From contig CM077597.1 of assembly GCA_039654915.1 (NCBI GenBank), positions 31,346,001 through 31,410,000 on the forward strand: a stretch of 64,000 nucleotides of DNA, written 5' to 3'. The position numbers and the translations under genes were made by a program. This document shows, one piece after another, positions 33,998 through 46,900 of this stretch. This stretch comes from Aquilaria yunnanensis (Eukaryota; Streptophyta; Magnoliopsida; Malvales; Thymelaeaceae). How positions within the stretch are numbered: position 1 is the first letter of the stretch; each line of letters starts with the position of its first letter. A model generated the notes under the pieces. That model was not told where the DNA came from and ran no database searches. It saw nothing but the letters and a program-made list of their open reading frames with translations.

Positions 33998-36900
33998 TGT
34001 CACGCCCCAAACTGCCCCTGGCCCATCTGGGCCCGATTATCAGATTAATGCAGCGGAAGTTATTCATACTGAAGGGGCTTTATTAGCTAGTTATGAGCAC
34101 CTATGGCGTGACTCCAGGATCTATTCTGGTACTAGCTTGTTACTTAAATACTTTCAATGTGTTGTCAGGGTGCTCTCCAGGAACAAGCTAATACCTATGT
34201 GGAATTCTAGTGTTCCATTTATGGACTTTACCACTTAGCCGGTTACACACACAAGTCTTTAGATGCCATTTCAACAAAATCCAATAAATCCAGATTCACT
34301 GGAAGTCTTCCCTTAGTTACACACATAATCAGCAAATCAAACTTGCAATTCAAGCAAAGCATACACTTAATCCATTAAGTGCATAGGATGTGTGTCCATC
34401 AAGTGTACTAATCCAATGCATGGCAACAAAGAAGCCCATCTCATTTTCAACTTTGAAAACCACATTTATATATCCATGAGCATCAGCCAAGTCTAGTACA
34501 CATAGCATGAATATCCATCATGGCATTTCATTAAAATTCATCCTAAGATAATCATGATCACAATGTGCATCTAACATGCATCTCCTACTTGGAAAACATA
34601 CCAAGGATGCTATATGTCCATAACTAGTTAAGTTTAGGTTTTACAGACCAAGTTCTTATGTCTACCCAAACTTTAACTCATAACCTGGAACTCATTCCAG
34701 CTTAATAGACCTTGTTCCCACAACTTCTAGACTCCACAAGCCTGCACAAGGAAGTCCAAACCATTAGCTTGTTCCGCAAGTAAAATATACCACATAAGTC
34801 ACTTAGAGTCAAATGAATATATTAAGCAACACTAAACTCATACCCAACCCTTTAGCAAAACATAACGAGTACTCTAGTACTCCCTACTTGATCTATCAAG
34901 CCATCCAATCCACTTCCTGAAAAAAGTAAAGAAGGGCGGGTGAGTTATAAAACTCAGTAAAGATCCAGGTGTGAGGTAAGTAACTCATGACTTTCATAGT
35001 CATATCCGGCTTAAAAAGCCAAAATTGTGCCAAGAACGTAATGGCAATGCCAAATCAAAATGAGGTAATCTCTCGTGACTTTTGTAGTCACATATGGCTT
35101 CCAAAGCCTATTCTTAAGCCAAGAATGTCATGGCAATTAAATCCAATGCCAAGAATATCATGGCAAATAATCCTGTTCCTGCAAAGGAAAACACTAAAAC
35201 AAAGAAAACACAAGATACAGCACAATAGCAGCATCAACAATAATAATAATAATTTGGGTCAGCATGCACAAACAACAACGGTTCAGAGAAGCACACAACA
35301 CACGCACTCAACCACAAGTTTTCCTGGGCAATCACTACTGCCACCCACTACTGGCACTCCTGGCCAGACTGGCAGTACTGGCACCAATGGCACCACTGGC
35401 ACCCCTGGCAAGTGTCCAAGGCTTTAAACCTCAATTCTCCTTCTTAATCATACCACCCGTTCCCCTAGAGCTCCGAGTTACATAGTAAGTTGGCCATTCT
35501 TACTATAAACTCTAACACTTGCCTTTATATTGATTAGCTAATCAAACCATATATATCCACAATTGCCCATTATTCATATCCATAGTTGCCGAAGCAACAA
35601 TCCTCGTCCAATATGCACTTACGTGCCCAAAGTTGCCGAAGCAACGATACCTCATCAATTATGCACTTACGTGCCCAATTATTAAACTAAGAAAGTAACA
35701 TGAGCCCTCACACAAAGAACAACTAACCCGCTGCACACCTATGGTCACTTGGTACTATGACCATCACATAGGGGCATTTATACTCACAAACAATATCATG
35801 GAAGTACACCATGCAATAAGTGAGTAAAGGACCCTTACCACCATTGGTGTAACCTTTTGCTCATTGCCTTTGCTTTGCTTTGTTTGTTGTTGGAACTTTG
35901 CCATTTCCTTAATGGACCTCACTTAAGGAGGTAAAGGCCTACTTAGCCTTTTTGTGAACTGGGGCCCAATTTTCTGTGAACTCAGGCCTACATTGGCCTT
36001 TTCTGGAATTCTGGCCCAACTTATCATTTAGGCCCATATTAACCTTTTCAGGACTTTGGCCTATATTAACCTTTTCAGGATTTAGCCCATTTGCCAATAA
36101 TGCCATTATGGCCCAAAATAGCCCATTTCATAATTTATGGACCAAGAACACTTGGTTTTCAATTTGGGTCTTCAAATTTAACTTTTGGCCCAAATAGCCC
36201 CATCATTTCTTTTTCTTGCTTTTCTTTCATCTTTTGCTTGTTTCCTTCCTTGGAATGGCCATACAAGCCTCGAGGCACCAAGAACACTTGGTTTCATGCC
36301 TCCAAATGCCATGTATACTCATGGCCGAAACCTCCATCCTTGCTTTCCATGGCTTAAAAGTGCCATGCATATAAAGAGCTCTTGAGTTGAGCTCAAGAAC
36401 AACAATATCCTTCCATGGCCGAAATATTCACTTGATTTCCTTGCAAAAATCCAACATGGCCAAGTCATTAGAGAGTAGCATCTAGCTCAAAATACATGAA
36501 ACTACCAAGAAAAACTTGGTTCACTTACAACCTTTAAATGGCCGAAACTTGAGCTTCACTTTCTTGGAGTTTGTCTTCATCTTCTTGCTCTTCATGGCTT
36601 AGAAATGCCATGCATGTAAGGAGCTCTTGAGGTGAGCTCAAGAACACCATTTTATCCATATGGCCGAAACTTCACAAGCATTTCTTCATGGGTTTTCTTT
36701 GATTTCTCACTTTGTTCTTGGTCTAGATGGGTTTAGGAGCTTGAAAGCTTCAAGAAAATGTGTTTGCATGTGCAAGAACATGCATTTCTAGCTATGGCCG
36801 AATCTTAGATGAAGAAAGAAGGAGATGGAGTTTGAAGAACACCATGGCTGGAACTTAGAGAGAAGGGAGAGCTTTTGGTGCTAGAGAGAGAGTGGAAATG

Positions 36901-37651
36901 AAAATGAAATGAAAGTGGGAGTGATGGCTGGTTATGCACTTGCAAATGAAAGAGAAATGAAACTCAAATGCATTCTAAATGTGCATTAAACGTATATTCA
37001 AAGAAGGTGGGTGGTCATGGTGCTAAATGAAGTGAAATGCACCCAAAATGCATATCAAATGCATAATTTGGAGGTATGGACGAATTTTGAATGAAAAAGG
37101 TAGGAGAATAAGTCAAAAATGATGGGCCAATATTTTAATGTAAGTGGGAGACAATGTAAGTGGGTGATTAAAATATGGTGAGTGGGATTTGTAGTGGGAG
37201 ACAAGGCATGGGTAATAGAATAGTCAAATTGGGAAAGTGGGGGACAAAAGTAGGTGGGGTAATATTTAATTGGTGAGTGGAGGATGTAGTGGAGGGATTA
37301 AATAATTATGAGTGGAATGTGTAGTAGGCCAATTTTAAATTGATAACATGGGGTGGCTGGCCATGCATATATTTTTCATGAAAAATGGCCAAATTACTCA
37401 CTTGGTCCTCCATCTTTCTCCAACTTTGCAATTGAGTCCCTCAACTTCCAAACTTGCCATTTTTTATCACCCAAACTCTTGGCCTTAGCCAAGCATAATT
37501 CTCAGAGTGTCCAACACTCATTAATGCCCATTCCATAAATAATTCAAAGTCTCTACAAATAATTTCGCTAAGTTTCCAAATTAGGAAACTATTTATGCCA
37601 CTAATCCACTTAACCCGGTAATTAATCATTCATCACTTTCCGGGTGTAACA
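33998..37651 (-). repeat. 5' LTR of the young LARD, 3654 bp
   Basis: Nearly identical copy of 27930-31592 with the same TG...CA-type ends. It lies beside the primer-binding site, so it carries the active promoter if the element is expressed. Confidence 0.95.
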
Positions 37652-37656
37652 AGTTG
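37652..37656. repeat. Target-site duplication, right copy (AGTTG)
   Basis: Exact repeat of 27925-27929, directly after the GTGTAACA end of the LARD. Confidence 0.92.
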
Positions 37657-40600
37657 TCTAGTGACTCTTACCGAGGTTTGATTGGTATCTGCTTTTCATG
37701 CTCGAGGTATATGAGGCATCGGGACGATTACATATCATGGCATACATGATAGATCCAATTGCTGAGACATATGAAATCTTACTCATGCGCTCTCTCTCCT
37801 GAGGCGTACTCGGACACTAAAATCTAGAAAGAGTTATACTATGTGACACGGGCAAGAATCCTTTCTTAGAGTCTTGCATGCTAAACCTCTTTAACACCTT
37901 GTTAACATATGTACTTTGACCTAGACCAAGCAATTTTCTAGATCTATCTCTATAGATCCTGATGCCTAACATATAGGCTGTTTCACCCAAGTCCTTCATA
38001 GAGAAACATTTAATTAGCCAAGTCTTTACACATTATAGCTCAAGAATGTCATTCCCAATGAATAGTATGTCATCTACATACAACACTGAGAAAATAATAG
38101 TAATCCCACTAACCTTCTTGTAGACAAAAGGTTCATTTTTACTTTTTATAAAACCAAACTCTTTGATTGCTTCATCAAAATGAAGATTCAAATTCTGATA
38201 AGCTTGCTTTAGTCCATAAATGGACCTTTAACTTGCACAATTTATTGGCATTCTCAAGAGTGACAAAACCCTCAGGCTGTGTCATGTACACTTCCTTAAG
38301 TAGCTTTCCATTAAGGAAAACAGTTTTGATATCTATTTGCCATATCTTATAATTATAGTGTGCAGCAATAGGCAATAAAATTTAGATGGATTTAAGCATG
38401 GCAATTGGTGAAAAAATTTCATCATAGTCAATACCATGAATTTGCTTAAAACCTTTTACAACTAATCGTCCCTTAAAGGTAATCACATTACCATCCATGT
38501 CAGTTTTCTTGTTGGAAACCCATTTGCACCTTATAGGTTTTACCCCTTTAGGTGGATCAACCAAAGTCCATACTTGGTTTTCACACATGGATTCCATATC
38601 AGACTTCATAGCCTTTAGCCACTTCTCAAAGTCAGGCCCCAACATAGCTTGTTGGTAGGTTTTGGGCTCATCCTGATCCATGAGCATCACATTGCAATGT
38701 GAGTCATGAGAAATCCATATCTCTTGGGCTCACGCCAAATCCTACCAAACCTACGTGGGCTCTATGCTACAGGAATAGACTCCTGATCACAACATCTTCC
38801 GGTGTCTATTCAGGTTCCATTTCAGGTTCGATGTCCCCTTATTGTTCTTGAATTTCTTCAAGTTCTACTTTCTTCCCACTAGTTCCTTTAGAGATAAACT
38901 CTTCCTCTAAAAAAACACCAGTTCAAGCAACAAACACTTTTTGCTCAGAAGGATTGTAGAAATAGTAACCCTTTGTTTTTTTAGGATACCCAACAAATAG
39001 GCATTTATAAGATTTAGGCCCTAGCTTGTCAGATGATTGATGTTTCACATAAGCGTCATACCCTCATATATTCATAAAAGACAAACTGGGATGCCTCATA
39101 CTCCATATCTCATATGGTATCTTTTGAACCAATTTAGATGGAACTCAGTTTAGTGTAAAAGCGGTTGTCTCTAGAGCATGTCCCTAAAAGGAGTTTGTAA
39201 GGTCAGCTTGACTCATCATAAATCGAACCATGTCTAACAGAGTTCAATTTTTCCTTTTAGATACACCATTCCATTGAGGTGTATCAAGTGAAGTGAGTTG
39301 TGATACTATATCATACTCCTTTAGATAGTCAAGGAATTCTCGACCCAAGTATTCTCCACCTCGATCTAGTCAAAGTACTTTGATACTCTTCCCAAGTTGA
39401 TTCTCTACTTCATTCTTGAATTCTTTGAACTTTTTAAAGGATTCTAACTTGTGTCTCATGAGATACACATAGCCATATCTACTGAAGTCATCAGTAAAAG
39501 TAATGAAGTATTGGAAACCTCCTCTAGCATATGTAGACATAGGGCCACATACATCACTATGTATGAGTCCTAATAAGTCATTAACCCTTTCACTTTCCCC
39601 AGTGAAAGGGGTTTTGGTCATCTTGCCCAATAAACATGACTCACATACTTATATGATTCAAAATCAAATGAGTCCAAGAGTACATCTTTATGGAGCTTGG
39701 ATATATGGGTCTCATTTATATGGCCCAAACGACAGTGCCAACCTACAAACCATTGCTAAGTCTAGCATTACCATAAAAGATTTCATTCAAATAAATAAAA
39801 CAACATTTGTCCTTTATTATAAATGCAAAACCTTTCTTGTCCAAACAAGAAATAGAAATAAAATTTCTACTAATAGTAGACACAAAGTAATAGTTGTATA
39901 ATTCTAAAACTAATCCACTAGGCAAAGTGAGAACATAAGTCACTACGACTAAAACAGCAACCCTTGCTCCATTTCCAACACGTAAGTCCACTTCACCTTG
40001 GGTCAATCTTCTACTCCTCCTTAGATCTTGCACATTTACAAAAATGTAAGATCCATATCCAGTATCCAATACCCAAGATGAGGAAGTAGAAAAGTTAGCC
40101 TCTATAACAAAAATACCTAAGGTGGAAGTCTTACTTCCATTCTCCTTAACAAGTTCTTCAAGATAGAGCTTGTAGTTGCATTTCTAGTGTCTAGGTTGCT
40201 TACAATGGAAGCACTCCCCTTCCTTAGCCACACCACCAGATGGTTTCAATGCAGCTGAAGAAGAATTAGCATTGGACTTTCCTTTAGCTTTATCTTTTTT
40301 TTTGTTGGCTTTTCCCTTTCCTTTGCCTTTTTGTACCATCATAATGAGCTTAGCCTTCTTAAGGTTTTGCTCAGTAGTTCTCAGCATATTGAGCAATTCA
40401 GGGGGGGACTTGCCAAGGTCATTCATGTTATAGTTCATGACGAACTGACTGTAGCTTTCTAGCAACGATTACAAGACTGCATCAACAACCAACTTTTTCT
40501 GAAGAGCAAATGCCAAACTCTCAAGATTCTCAATGTAGCCAATCATCTTGAGCACATGAGGACCCATGGGACTTCCCTTAAACATTTTGCACTGAAACAA

Positions 40601-40960
40601 TGCCTTAGAGGTCTCAAATCTCTTATGCCTAGCTTGCTCTTAAAATAGCATTTTGAGATGTTCGATCATATCGAACGCCTTCATGTTCTCATGTTGCTTC
40701 TGAAGCTCAGATTCCATGGTTATCAGCATGAGGTAAGCAACATCCAAAGCATCATCAAAATGCCTCTTGTGACCATCCCTTTCAGCTTTTGGAGCATAGG
40801 CAGCAAGTTTGTTCGGAATGGGCTGCTCTAGGACATAAGCCTTTGTCTTTTGCTTGAGGACTATCCTCAAATTTCAGTACCATTTGAGAAAGTTTGTCCC
40901 ATTCATTTTTTCCTTCTCAAGGATTGATCGCAATGAAAGTGTTGATGAGTTTTTTGCCAT
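37657..40960 (-). pseudogene. Copia gag-pol polyprotein, many stops
   Basis: It starts at ATG 40960 (MAKNSSTLSLRSILEKEK) with a stop at 40874-40876. Gag continues to a zinc knuckle (CFHCKQPRH, interrupted by a stop near 40184). Protease is at SWVLDTG (about 40075). A GAG-pre-integrase region follows, then integrase (IHSDVCGPM at about 39550, a RDRGGEYLG segment near 39350). RT runs from about 38690, including FKGRLVVKGF and an intact YVDD near 38070. The C-terminal copia segment (YMLGIRIYRDRS) leads to the edge of the nested element. Order gag-PR-IN-RT is that of Ty1/copia. Confidence 0.88.
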
Positions 40961-42478
40961 GGTAATCTATAATAGTAAATATGCAATGTAAGAGTCATGT
41001 ATTTTAATGCATTTAATAAGGACTTTTATTAAACTATATTCCCACTATTTTTACTCAAAATAATAGTCCTCGATATTATTTTAGAACACTCGATGATAAG
41101 GTATTCTAGTGGGCCAAGATCCATATTTTACCACAACCTGAGTCAGCTTTGTCTTTTCTCTTAAGTTATAGTTATTTAGGTTGGCAATTCCTTGTCAATT
41201 GCGTCTTATGCAACTATTGGGTAGTTGGGTGAACAACACATGTCCAAGCTCATCTCATGAACTTAAGCCCAACCCTATGCCTCTAAGTCCCCAATCCTAT
41301 TAGGATGACTTAGTTAAGTCAGACCCAAAGTTAGCAATTTGGATATCACTATTATCCCATCGCACTTTTAGCAAGATGAATATAGGTGCTTTGTTTTAGC
41401 AAACCCAACCAATGTTGATCAAAGTCTTGACGAGTGCCAATATTTGGAAGGAATCACATTTAATGACTTAATATTTTGTTTAAGGGATTTTTCCTTTTGA
41501 TCTCACAAATTATTATCTCTGGTTGTCTTATACACGCATCACATACAAATATAAAACATGCATCTCATGCTAACAACAAAGTAAATGTGACATGGTTATT
41601 ACCCAAACTATGCGATATTCTCAAGCCAATGAGAATATCATAAAAGCCTAAGAAAAGAAAATGGTCTTCACAAGCTCATTCTCCTCCTTACTTGGTTGCC
41701 CTTTTGTTGTCACCTCCTTGGACACACCACCTTGTACAATCCCATAATGTACAATTATATCAATAATAGAAACCTCGAGTTATATTCAAGGGAAGTAAGG
41801 TGAAAAGAGAATGTACAATAAGAATAACAAGAATAAGGCATGACTCCAAGGCCATATTTACAAGTACAACTAATAAGGCTATAACCATGCACCATGCTTC
41901 AAACACCAATCAGCATATCATGTCAAATGTCATTCAACAAAAATACATGTCAATTAATGCATGTTGATTAACCAGTTTTTATTAATGTGTCGCTTCATAT
42001 ATGAAGGTCTTGCTAGCCGGTTAGTGGGTGATGGTCCCGCTGACTGATCAACAGGCAGGGTCTAGGGGAGCTGCCTTTGTTGGGGGTTGCTAGAGGGCAA
42101 CGCCCCTTGGTGCAAAAAATTATCTTACAATTATGTTGCCGCAAATCTTCAATTTCGAGCAACTAAGCACCCGAGACCACCTCCATTCGAGCCACCAAAA
42201 GTACTCTACTTTCGGTGCCCGAACTGCCCTAATCCAATTCGTGCCAGGGTTTGCAATTATTGCAAGAATCCTAATCCATATCGGCATCTCATACCAATCA
42301 ATCTAGGGTTAATCTTATTAACCAATTTGTGTCGTTTCTTCATATATCTCATATATACATTATGAGTTCTAGTTTCATGCATCATGAATCAATTTAATTA
42401 ATCATGATCAAAACATTAGAACACACAACATGTTATGCGATTCAACATTCAATCTCGATTTAGGGTTTCACAAGTAGC
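40961..42478 (-). other. Copia 5' leader, non-coding
   Basis: About 1.5 kb between gag and the primer-binding site without coding signal on the element strand. One plus-strand frame (42087-42365) has two CxxC pairs but no other support. Confidence 0.5.
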
Positions 42479-42490
42479 TTTTATACCACT
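42479..42490 (-). other. Eroded primer-binding site of the copia element
   Basis: TGGTATAAAAGC on the element strand, two mismatches from the tRNA-iMet site TGGTATCAGAGC. It lies one base from the 5' LTR. Confidence 0.75.
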
Positions 42491-42491
42491 G

Positions 42492-43922
42492 TAGGGTTTC
42501 AGGAGCCAAGCAAGCACAACGGAATATAATCGAAACCCTCTAGGATCTAAGTGAAATGGGCTAAATCGGGTGCTCGAAACTTTATACCTAGCTCGGTTGA
42601 GATCTTTCACCCAACTGTTGAGTCGAATCACAAAACTTAAATAGTTGACGAGTTTAAGCTCTCTATGGTATTTACACGAGTCTCTCGGGATCACTATGCC
42701 TCCACCACGTCCTAGTAGATACGTTCCTTTTGTGCTTGTTGTGTTAGCTTGCGTCCTACAAGAAATGGCAAGAGAAGAGTGCTATTGGAACTTTCATAAC
42801 TCTTCTGATTTCGTCCTTAAGGAGGCTAGGCCAAAAGCTGCAAATTTCTCACTATATGATGTATTTATAGTGAGACTCAACTCTTAAGCCTAATGAGTTT
42901 CAAAGCCATAATCCAATTAGGCTTTAATTTTGGGCCTAATAATGGCTCAACCTTTGGGCCAATCATTAATATGAAATTATCATGAAACCATGACCAAACA
43001 ATTCAGCCCATGCACTCAAATAATCCAATTGGCTCTATGTATGCGACCCAATAGGCTCCTATCACATTGGCAATGATCATAAAACACATTTATGATCATA
43101 AACAATGAGGGGTGTCTAGCAACAGATCGTTGCTACCCAAGTGACAAGATTGTCGGTGATTCGACTAAACCTCTATGATCATTATTTGTATACGCCATTA
43201 TCCTTTTGTCCAAAATATCAAGACCAAGCATGAGACATGGAATGTGTCACTCTCGTGTAGTCCGATCTATGGTTTCTTGATTACCGAGTAGACTAACTTA
43301 AACTGATGACATTGATATCGTATATCAACTCATCATAGCATGGCCATGCATTTTCTTAGTCTTACTCTATCAAGAAGCCCGAAGGTATCACTCCCGTTAC
43401 ATAGAATGGACAAATCTCATCTTGATCATACAAACCTTCTGCATGATATGTGACATGCCCAATTACCACCTTCATGTTCACTCAGTTATGAGTAATCAAA
43501 AGGAAGTATCACAATATGTGACTCACATGTAGTGAACCTTGATGAGCTTAGGTCGAAGAAGTACATATACCATGATTACTATGAGAATCACTTATGACAC
43601 TCATATAACGATCCATGTAGCGTTCTCATGGTGGGTTGCTCTAGTACACAAGTTCTTCAACTTATACCCATATGTAGACTACATATCTTATATTAGTCTC
43701 CACATATGTTAGTCTTTACGTATTATTGCAACCCACTCCATGATAATACTAGACCAGGGACATTTAAGAATATCATTATTCTAGGGTTATAATTATGTTT
43801 ATTATGTTACGCAAAAACAGAACAACAAACATAATTACTGGATTAATGCCTCAATAAAATATCATGCCTCAATGTCCAAAATACAATCATCTCATGATTG
43901 GCTTTTGGGCACAACACTAACA
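42492..43922 (-). repeat. 5' LTR of the copia element, 1431 bp
   Basis: TGTAGGGTTTC...CAACACTAACA on the plus strand. It is the same family as the solo LTR at 17609-19024 (opposite orientation) and the truncated copy at 26841-27907. Confidence 0.9.
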
Positions 43923-46900
43923 GGGTGCAACTCCTCTAACATCCCTCTTTGTCCTTACCCATCATCTTTTTCCTTACTATGGTTACCCAAGTCCTTAGCC
44001 ACAAGCTTACTTCACACTTTTAGCTTCTTGACTTATTGATCAAGAAACCTGCTAAGGTACTCATCGGGAGACCTTTCCTTAGAGACTTTACTTATAGGGT
44101 GAACACTTTCCTTGCTTCACATGGCACCTCCCCACACTACTAGATTTCACTTAGGCCCATGTATTTTAGAGCCACTTGCTATCTTTTTATGTCTTGCATC
44201 ATAAGGTGCTTTTAGGAGTACTTAGCCTCACAATTATGTACTTAATCCTTGTTGGGACTTAGCATAACCATACACCATACTTGGGCTGTAAAACCCAACT
44301 TAGGTGTTTTCTAGGTCACCACCTCTTAGTGCTCATGGCACACTTTACCTAGTAACTTTTACACCTAAATTAGGAACTAAAGCCACCTTAAGTGCATCTT
44401 AGCCTTGTTGCCCCCTTAGTGTCATAGGTACATTAACTTCTTATGGTAACTTACCTTTGGCTTTCTTGGGTAGTTTCTTTACACTTCTTACCTAAGGATT
44501 CATTAATTCCAAAGATTCATAAGTTTAACACCCGTAGCCATGAAATGGGAACTTTAGTTCAAATGGACTCTTCAACTTCTTATTACCTAGGAGTCTTTCC
44601 TTATACAACTAGGTTTCCTTTGGCAGTGAGGTGTTCTTGGCATTACAGCACCTTCCTTAGGTTTTTTCAAATCACTTAAGACCCATCTTTGGCACCATTG
44701 AGCAACTTTACTTTGGTGCCCCAAATATCCCATGTTGCTCAATGTGGCATTACCGTGTCCTATTAAGCCTTACTCAGGTTTCTTAACTTTTTTGGGTGTG
44801 CATTTGAAAATGAGCTTTCTTAGGCATTATAATCTCTTTTAGCTTATTTAGAAGACCTTTTGGACCTCTAGTTCTTAACCTTTTTCAGTTCCCTAACTTA
44901 CCCACTTGAGCACAATTAGCACTCCTTTAATACTTATACCATACCCTTTTTGGCCTAGGTTATGAAACTTCAAGTATATTCAATCTTCTCTTGGCATCAA
45001 GGACTCTGGGACCTTCCTTATATCCCCTAGGTCCATAATGATGACACCTAACTTTTCAAACCCATCAAACCAAAACTTGTTGCTTGGCCCCTCCTAGGTC
45101 CTACTCATGAATATTCACCATGTGCATCCTTAGTACACATCCAAAATTGTGGCTCTTATGCCCTCCTAGGGCCCACCTTGATACCGACACTTGCCTCCCA
45201 GTAAGCATGCCCTTAGGCTACTATCAGGCCTAGCCCATCCTTATGTGCCACCATGACTACTTAATGTGGTTCACACACCCATAGCTTATAGTGCGCATCC
45301 TTGGTTGGCCGAGACTTCAACCTTTTTATGCCTCGAGATGGCTTACTTAGTGACACAACCCCTTATAGCCCTGCCCAGCAATCCTATAAGAACGTGTCCT
45401 ATACTAGTCATATTTAGCTAAGTGATTACATTTGCACTAGTTGAAACCTTCATGCTTCTAGTTAATTAACCTACTATGTAATCATGCATAAGTAATGCTT
45501 TGAATTAAATGATAAAACAAGTAAATGAAATATAACACTTTGCCATGGCATTTCATTGAAATCGAGCATCAAAGCCATCGAAGTATGCAAAAAATTTATG
45601 TGAGTAACTACACATAATCAATCATGTGTAAACATCCAAACATGAGAAAACTGTGCTCATACCCAAGAGCAACTCTAGAGTTCAACTACTCAATCATGTA
45701 CATCAGCAGCAAACTAGTGTACAAACTATACCCTAAAGCTAAACTACTGAGATCTATAACTAGCTACCATCTTAGATCAATATCCCAGTGGCAAGCTCCA
45801 TAAGCTCTTCCTTGTGCCTCACTGGCCTCTATCGACAAAATAAATAACTATAGTTAGTACGATAACATAACCAACAAGCAACCACAAACTAGAATCATAA
45901 AGATTCAAATAAACATCATACTTGCTTGTGAGCTTAGCCCAACAACTCTCAATAGTTGTTGGCCTTACAAAAACAATTATGCACAATAAAGACTAAGGGA
46001 ATAAGAATCAATGATTCTTAGTAAGGGATCCTTCACTTACAAGAAAAACCATGAAGACACACACACATATATATAATATATGAAGTCTTGTACGTGCTTG
46101 TAGTCTAAGGGCTAACATATGTGCATATATTTGAGTCCCTTGGGACCCCCCACCTCTTCCTAGTCTTCCTACGGGCGTTACTCATTGACTAGTGAGTTAT
46201 GGTCTCTAACTTGCTCCTAGTAAGCCTTAGCTTATAGACATAGCGAGTTTAACCTTCCTTTGATTGTTTTACTAGTGAACATGGTCGATGCACATTGCTT
46301 GAGTTCCAAGCAACTCACTAGGTGTACTAAGCCTCAACATAGTGGCTCAAGCTATTGAGCTTGCCTAGGTCACTTGTATACTCAGTTGCGTACTAAGCTT
46401 TTACCTTAAAACTTTATGAAGAGTGCACTAGGTTTTCACTTGCACCTCAAGTAACCTTGCCTGGGCTATAAGTGAACTAAACCTTCACTCAAGACACACA
46501 CATATCCATCATTACTTGGTTCGCCCTAGTGAAGTAGCAAATGTCATGGTTGGACTCATAATACCTAAGTTCCATGGAACCTTCCTCGGTGTGCTAAGGT
46601 TCTTGCTTCAGGACCTCGAACCCGATGGCTCGACTAGGTTTCTAATGGTATGAAACCTTGCACCTAACTAATGGTGTTATATTGTGGCCAATTAACCAAG
46701 TTTTCTTGTATGTAGCCTTTGCAGCTTATGAAACCTTAAGAAAACTTCTAGGTCTTAAGGGAGTTTTGGAAGTCCTAGAGTGCCAGAGTGCCACTTGGCA
46801 CCTCAAGCCCTTAGGCACACTAGGCGCCTCCTATTTGGTCCTCCCCCAGAAAACTTAAGAAAAACTTGGCATGCCCTTGGTTTAGCCTGTGGCGATGCGT

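Larger units (their letters stand above)
27930..37651 (-). mobile_element. Young large-LTR non-autonomous retrotransposon (LARD)
   Basis: LTRs of 3663 and 3654 bp enclose only 2405 bp of internal sequence. A perfect 5-bp duplication (AGTTG) flanks it. The primer-binding site beside the right LTR matches initiator tRNA-Met at 12 of 12 bases, and a purine-rich tract lies beside the left LTR, so it runs on the minus strand. There is no intact gag or pol, only an RNase H scrap and a tandem repeat. It therefore needs enzymes from an autonomous relative; the primer-binding site and tract look like those of Ty3/gypsy chromoviruses. Confidence 0.92.
26841..43922 (-). mobile_element. Ty1/copia retrotransposon, degenerate, 3' end partly deleted, carrying a nested element
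   Basis: The right LTR (42492-43922) is the 5' LTR, next to an eroded tRNA-iMet primer-binding site. A leader of about 1.5 kb follows, then gag-pol on the minus strand (40960 down to 37657), then the nested element 27930-37651. A last scrap of pol (27908-27924) and the truncated 3' LTR (26841 to about 27907) complete it. Flanks are AGATG (26836-26840) and GGGTG (43923-43927), three of five bases alike. Stops throughout show it is inactive. Confidence 0.85.

Noticed and set aside
42087..42365. Plus-strand 92-codon frame with two CxxC pairs (zinc-ribbon-like)
   Set aside because: It lies antisense in the copia leader with no promoter, homologue or splice support that I can see; probably chance.
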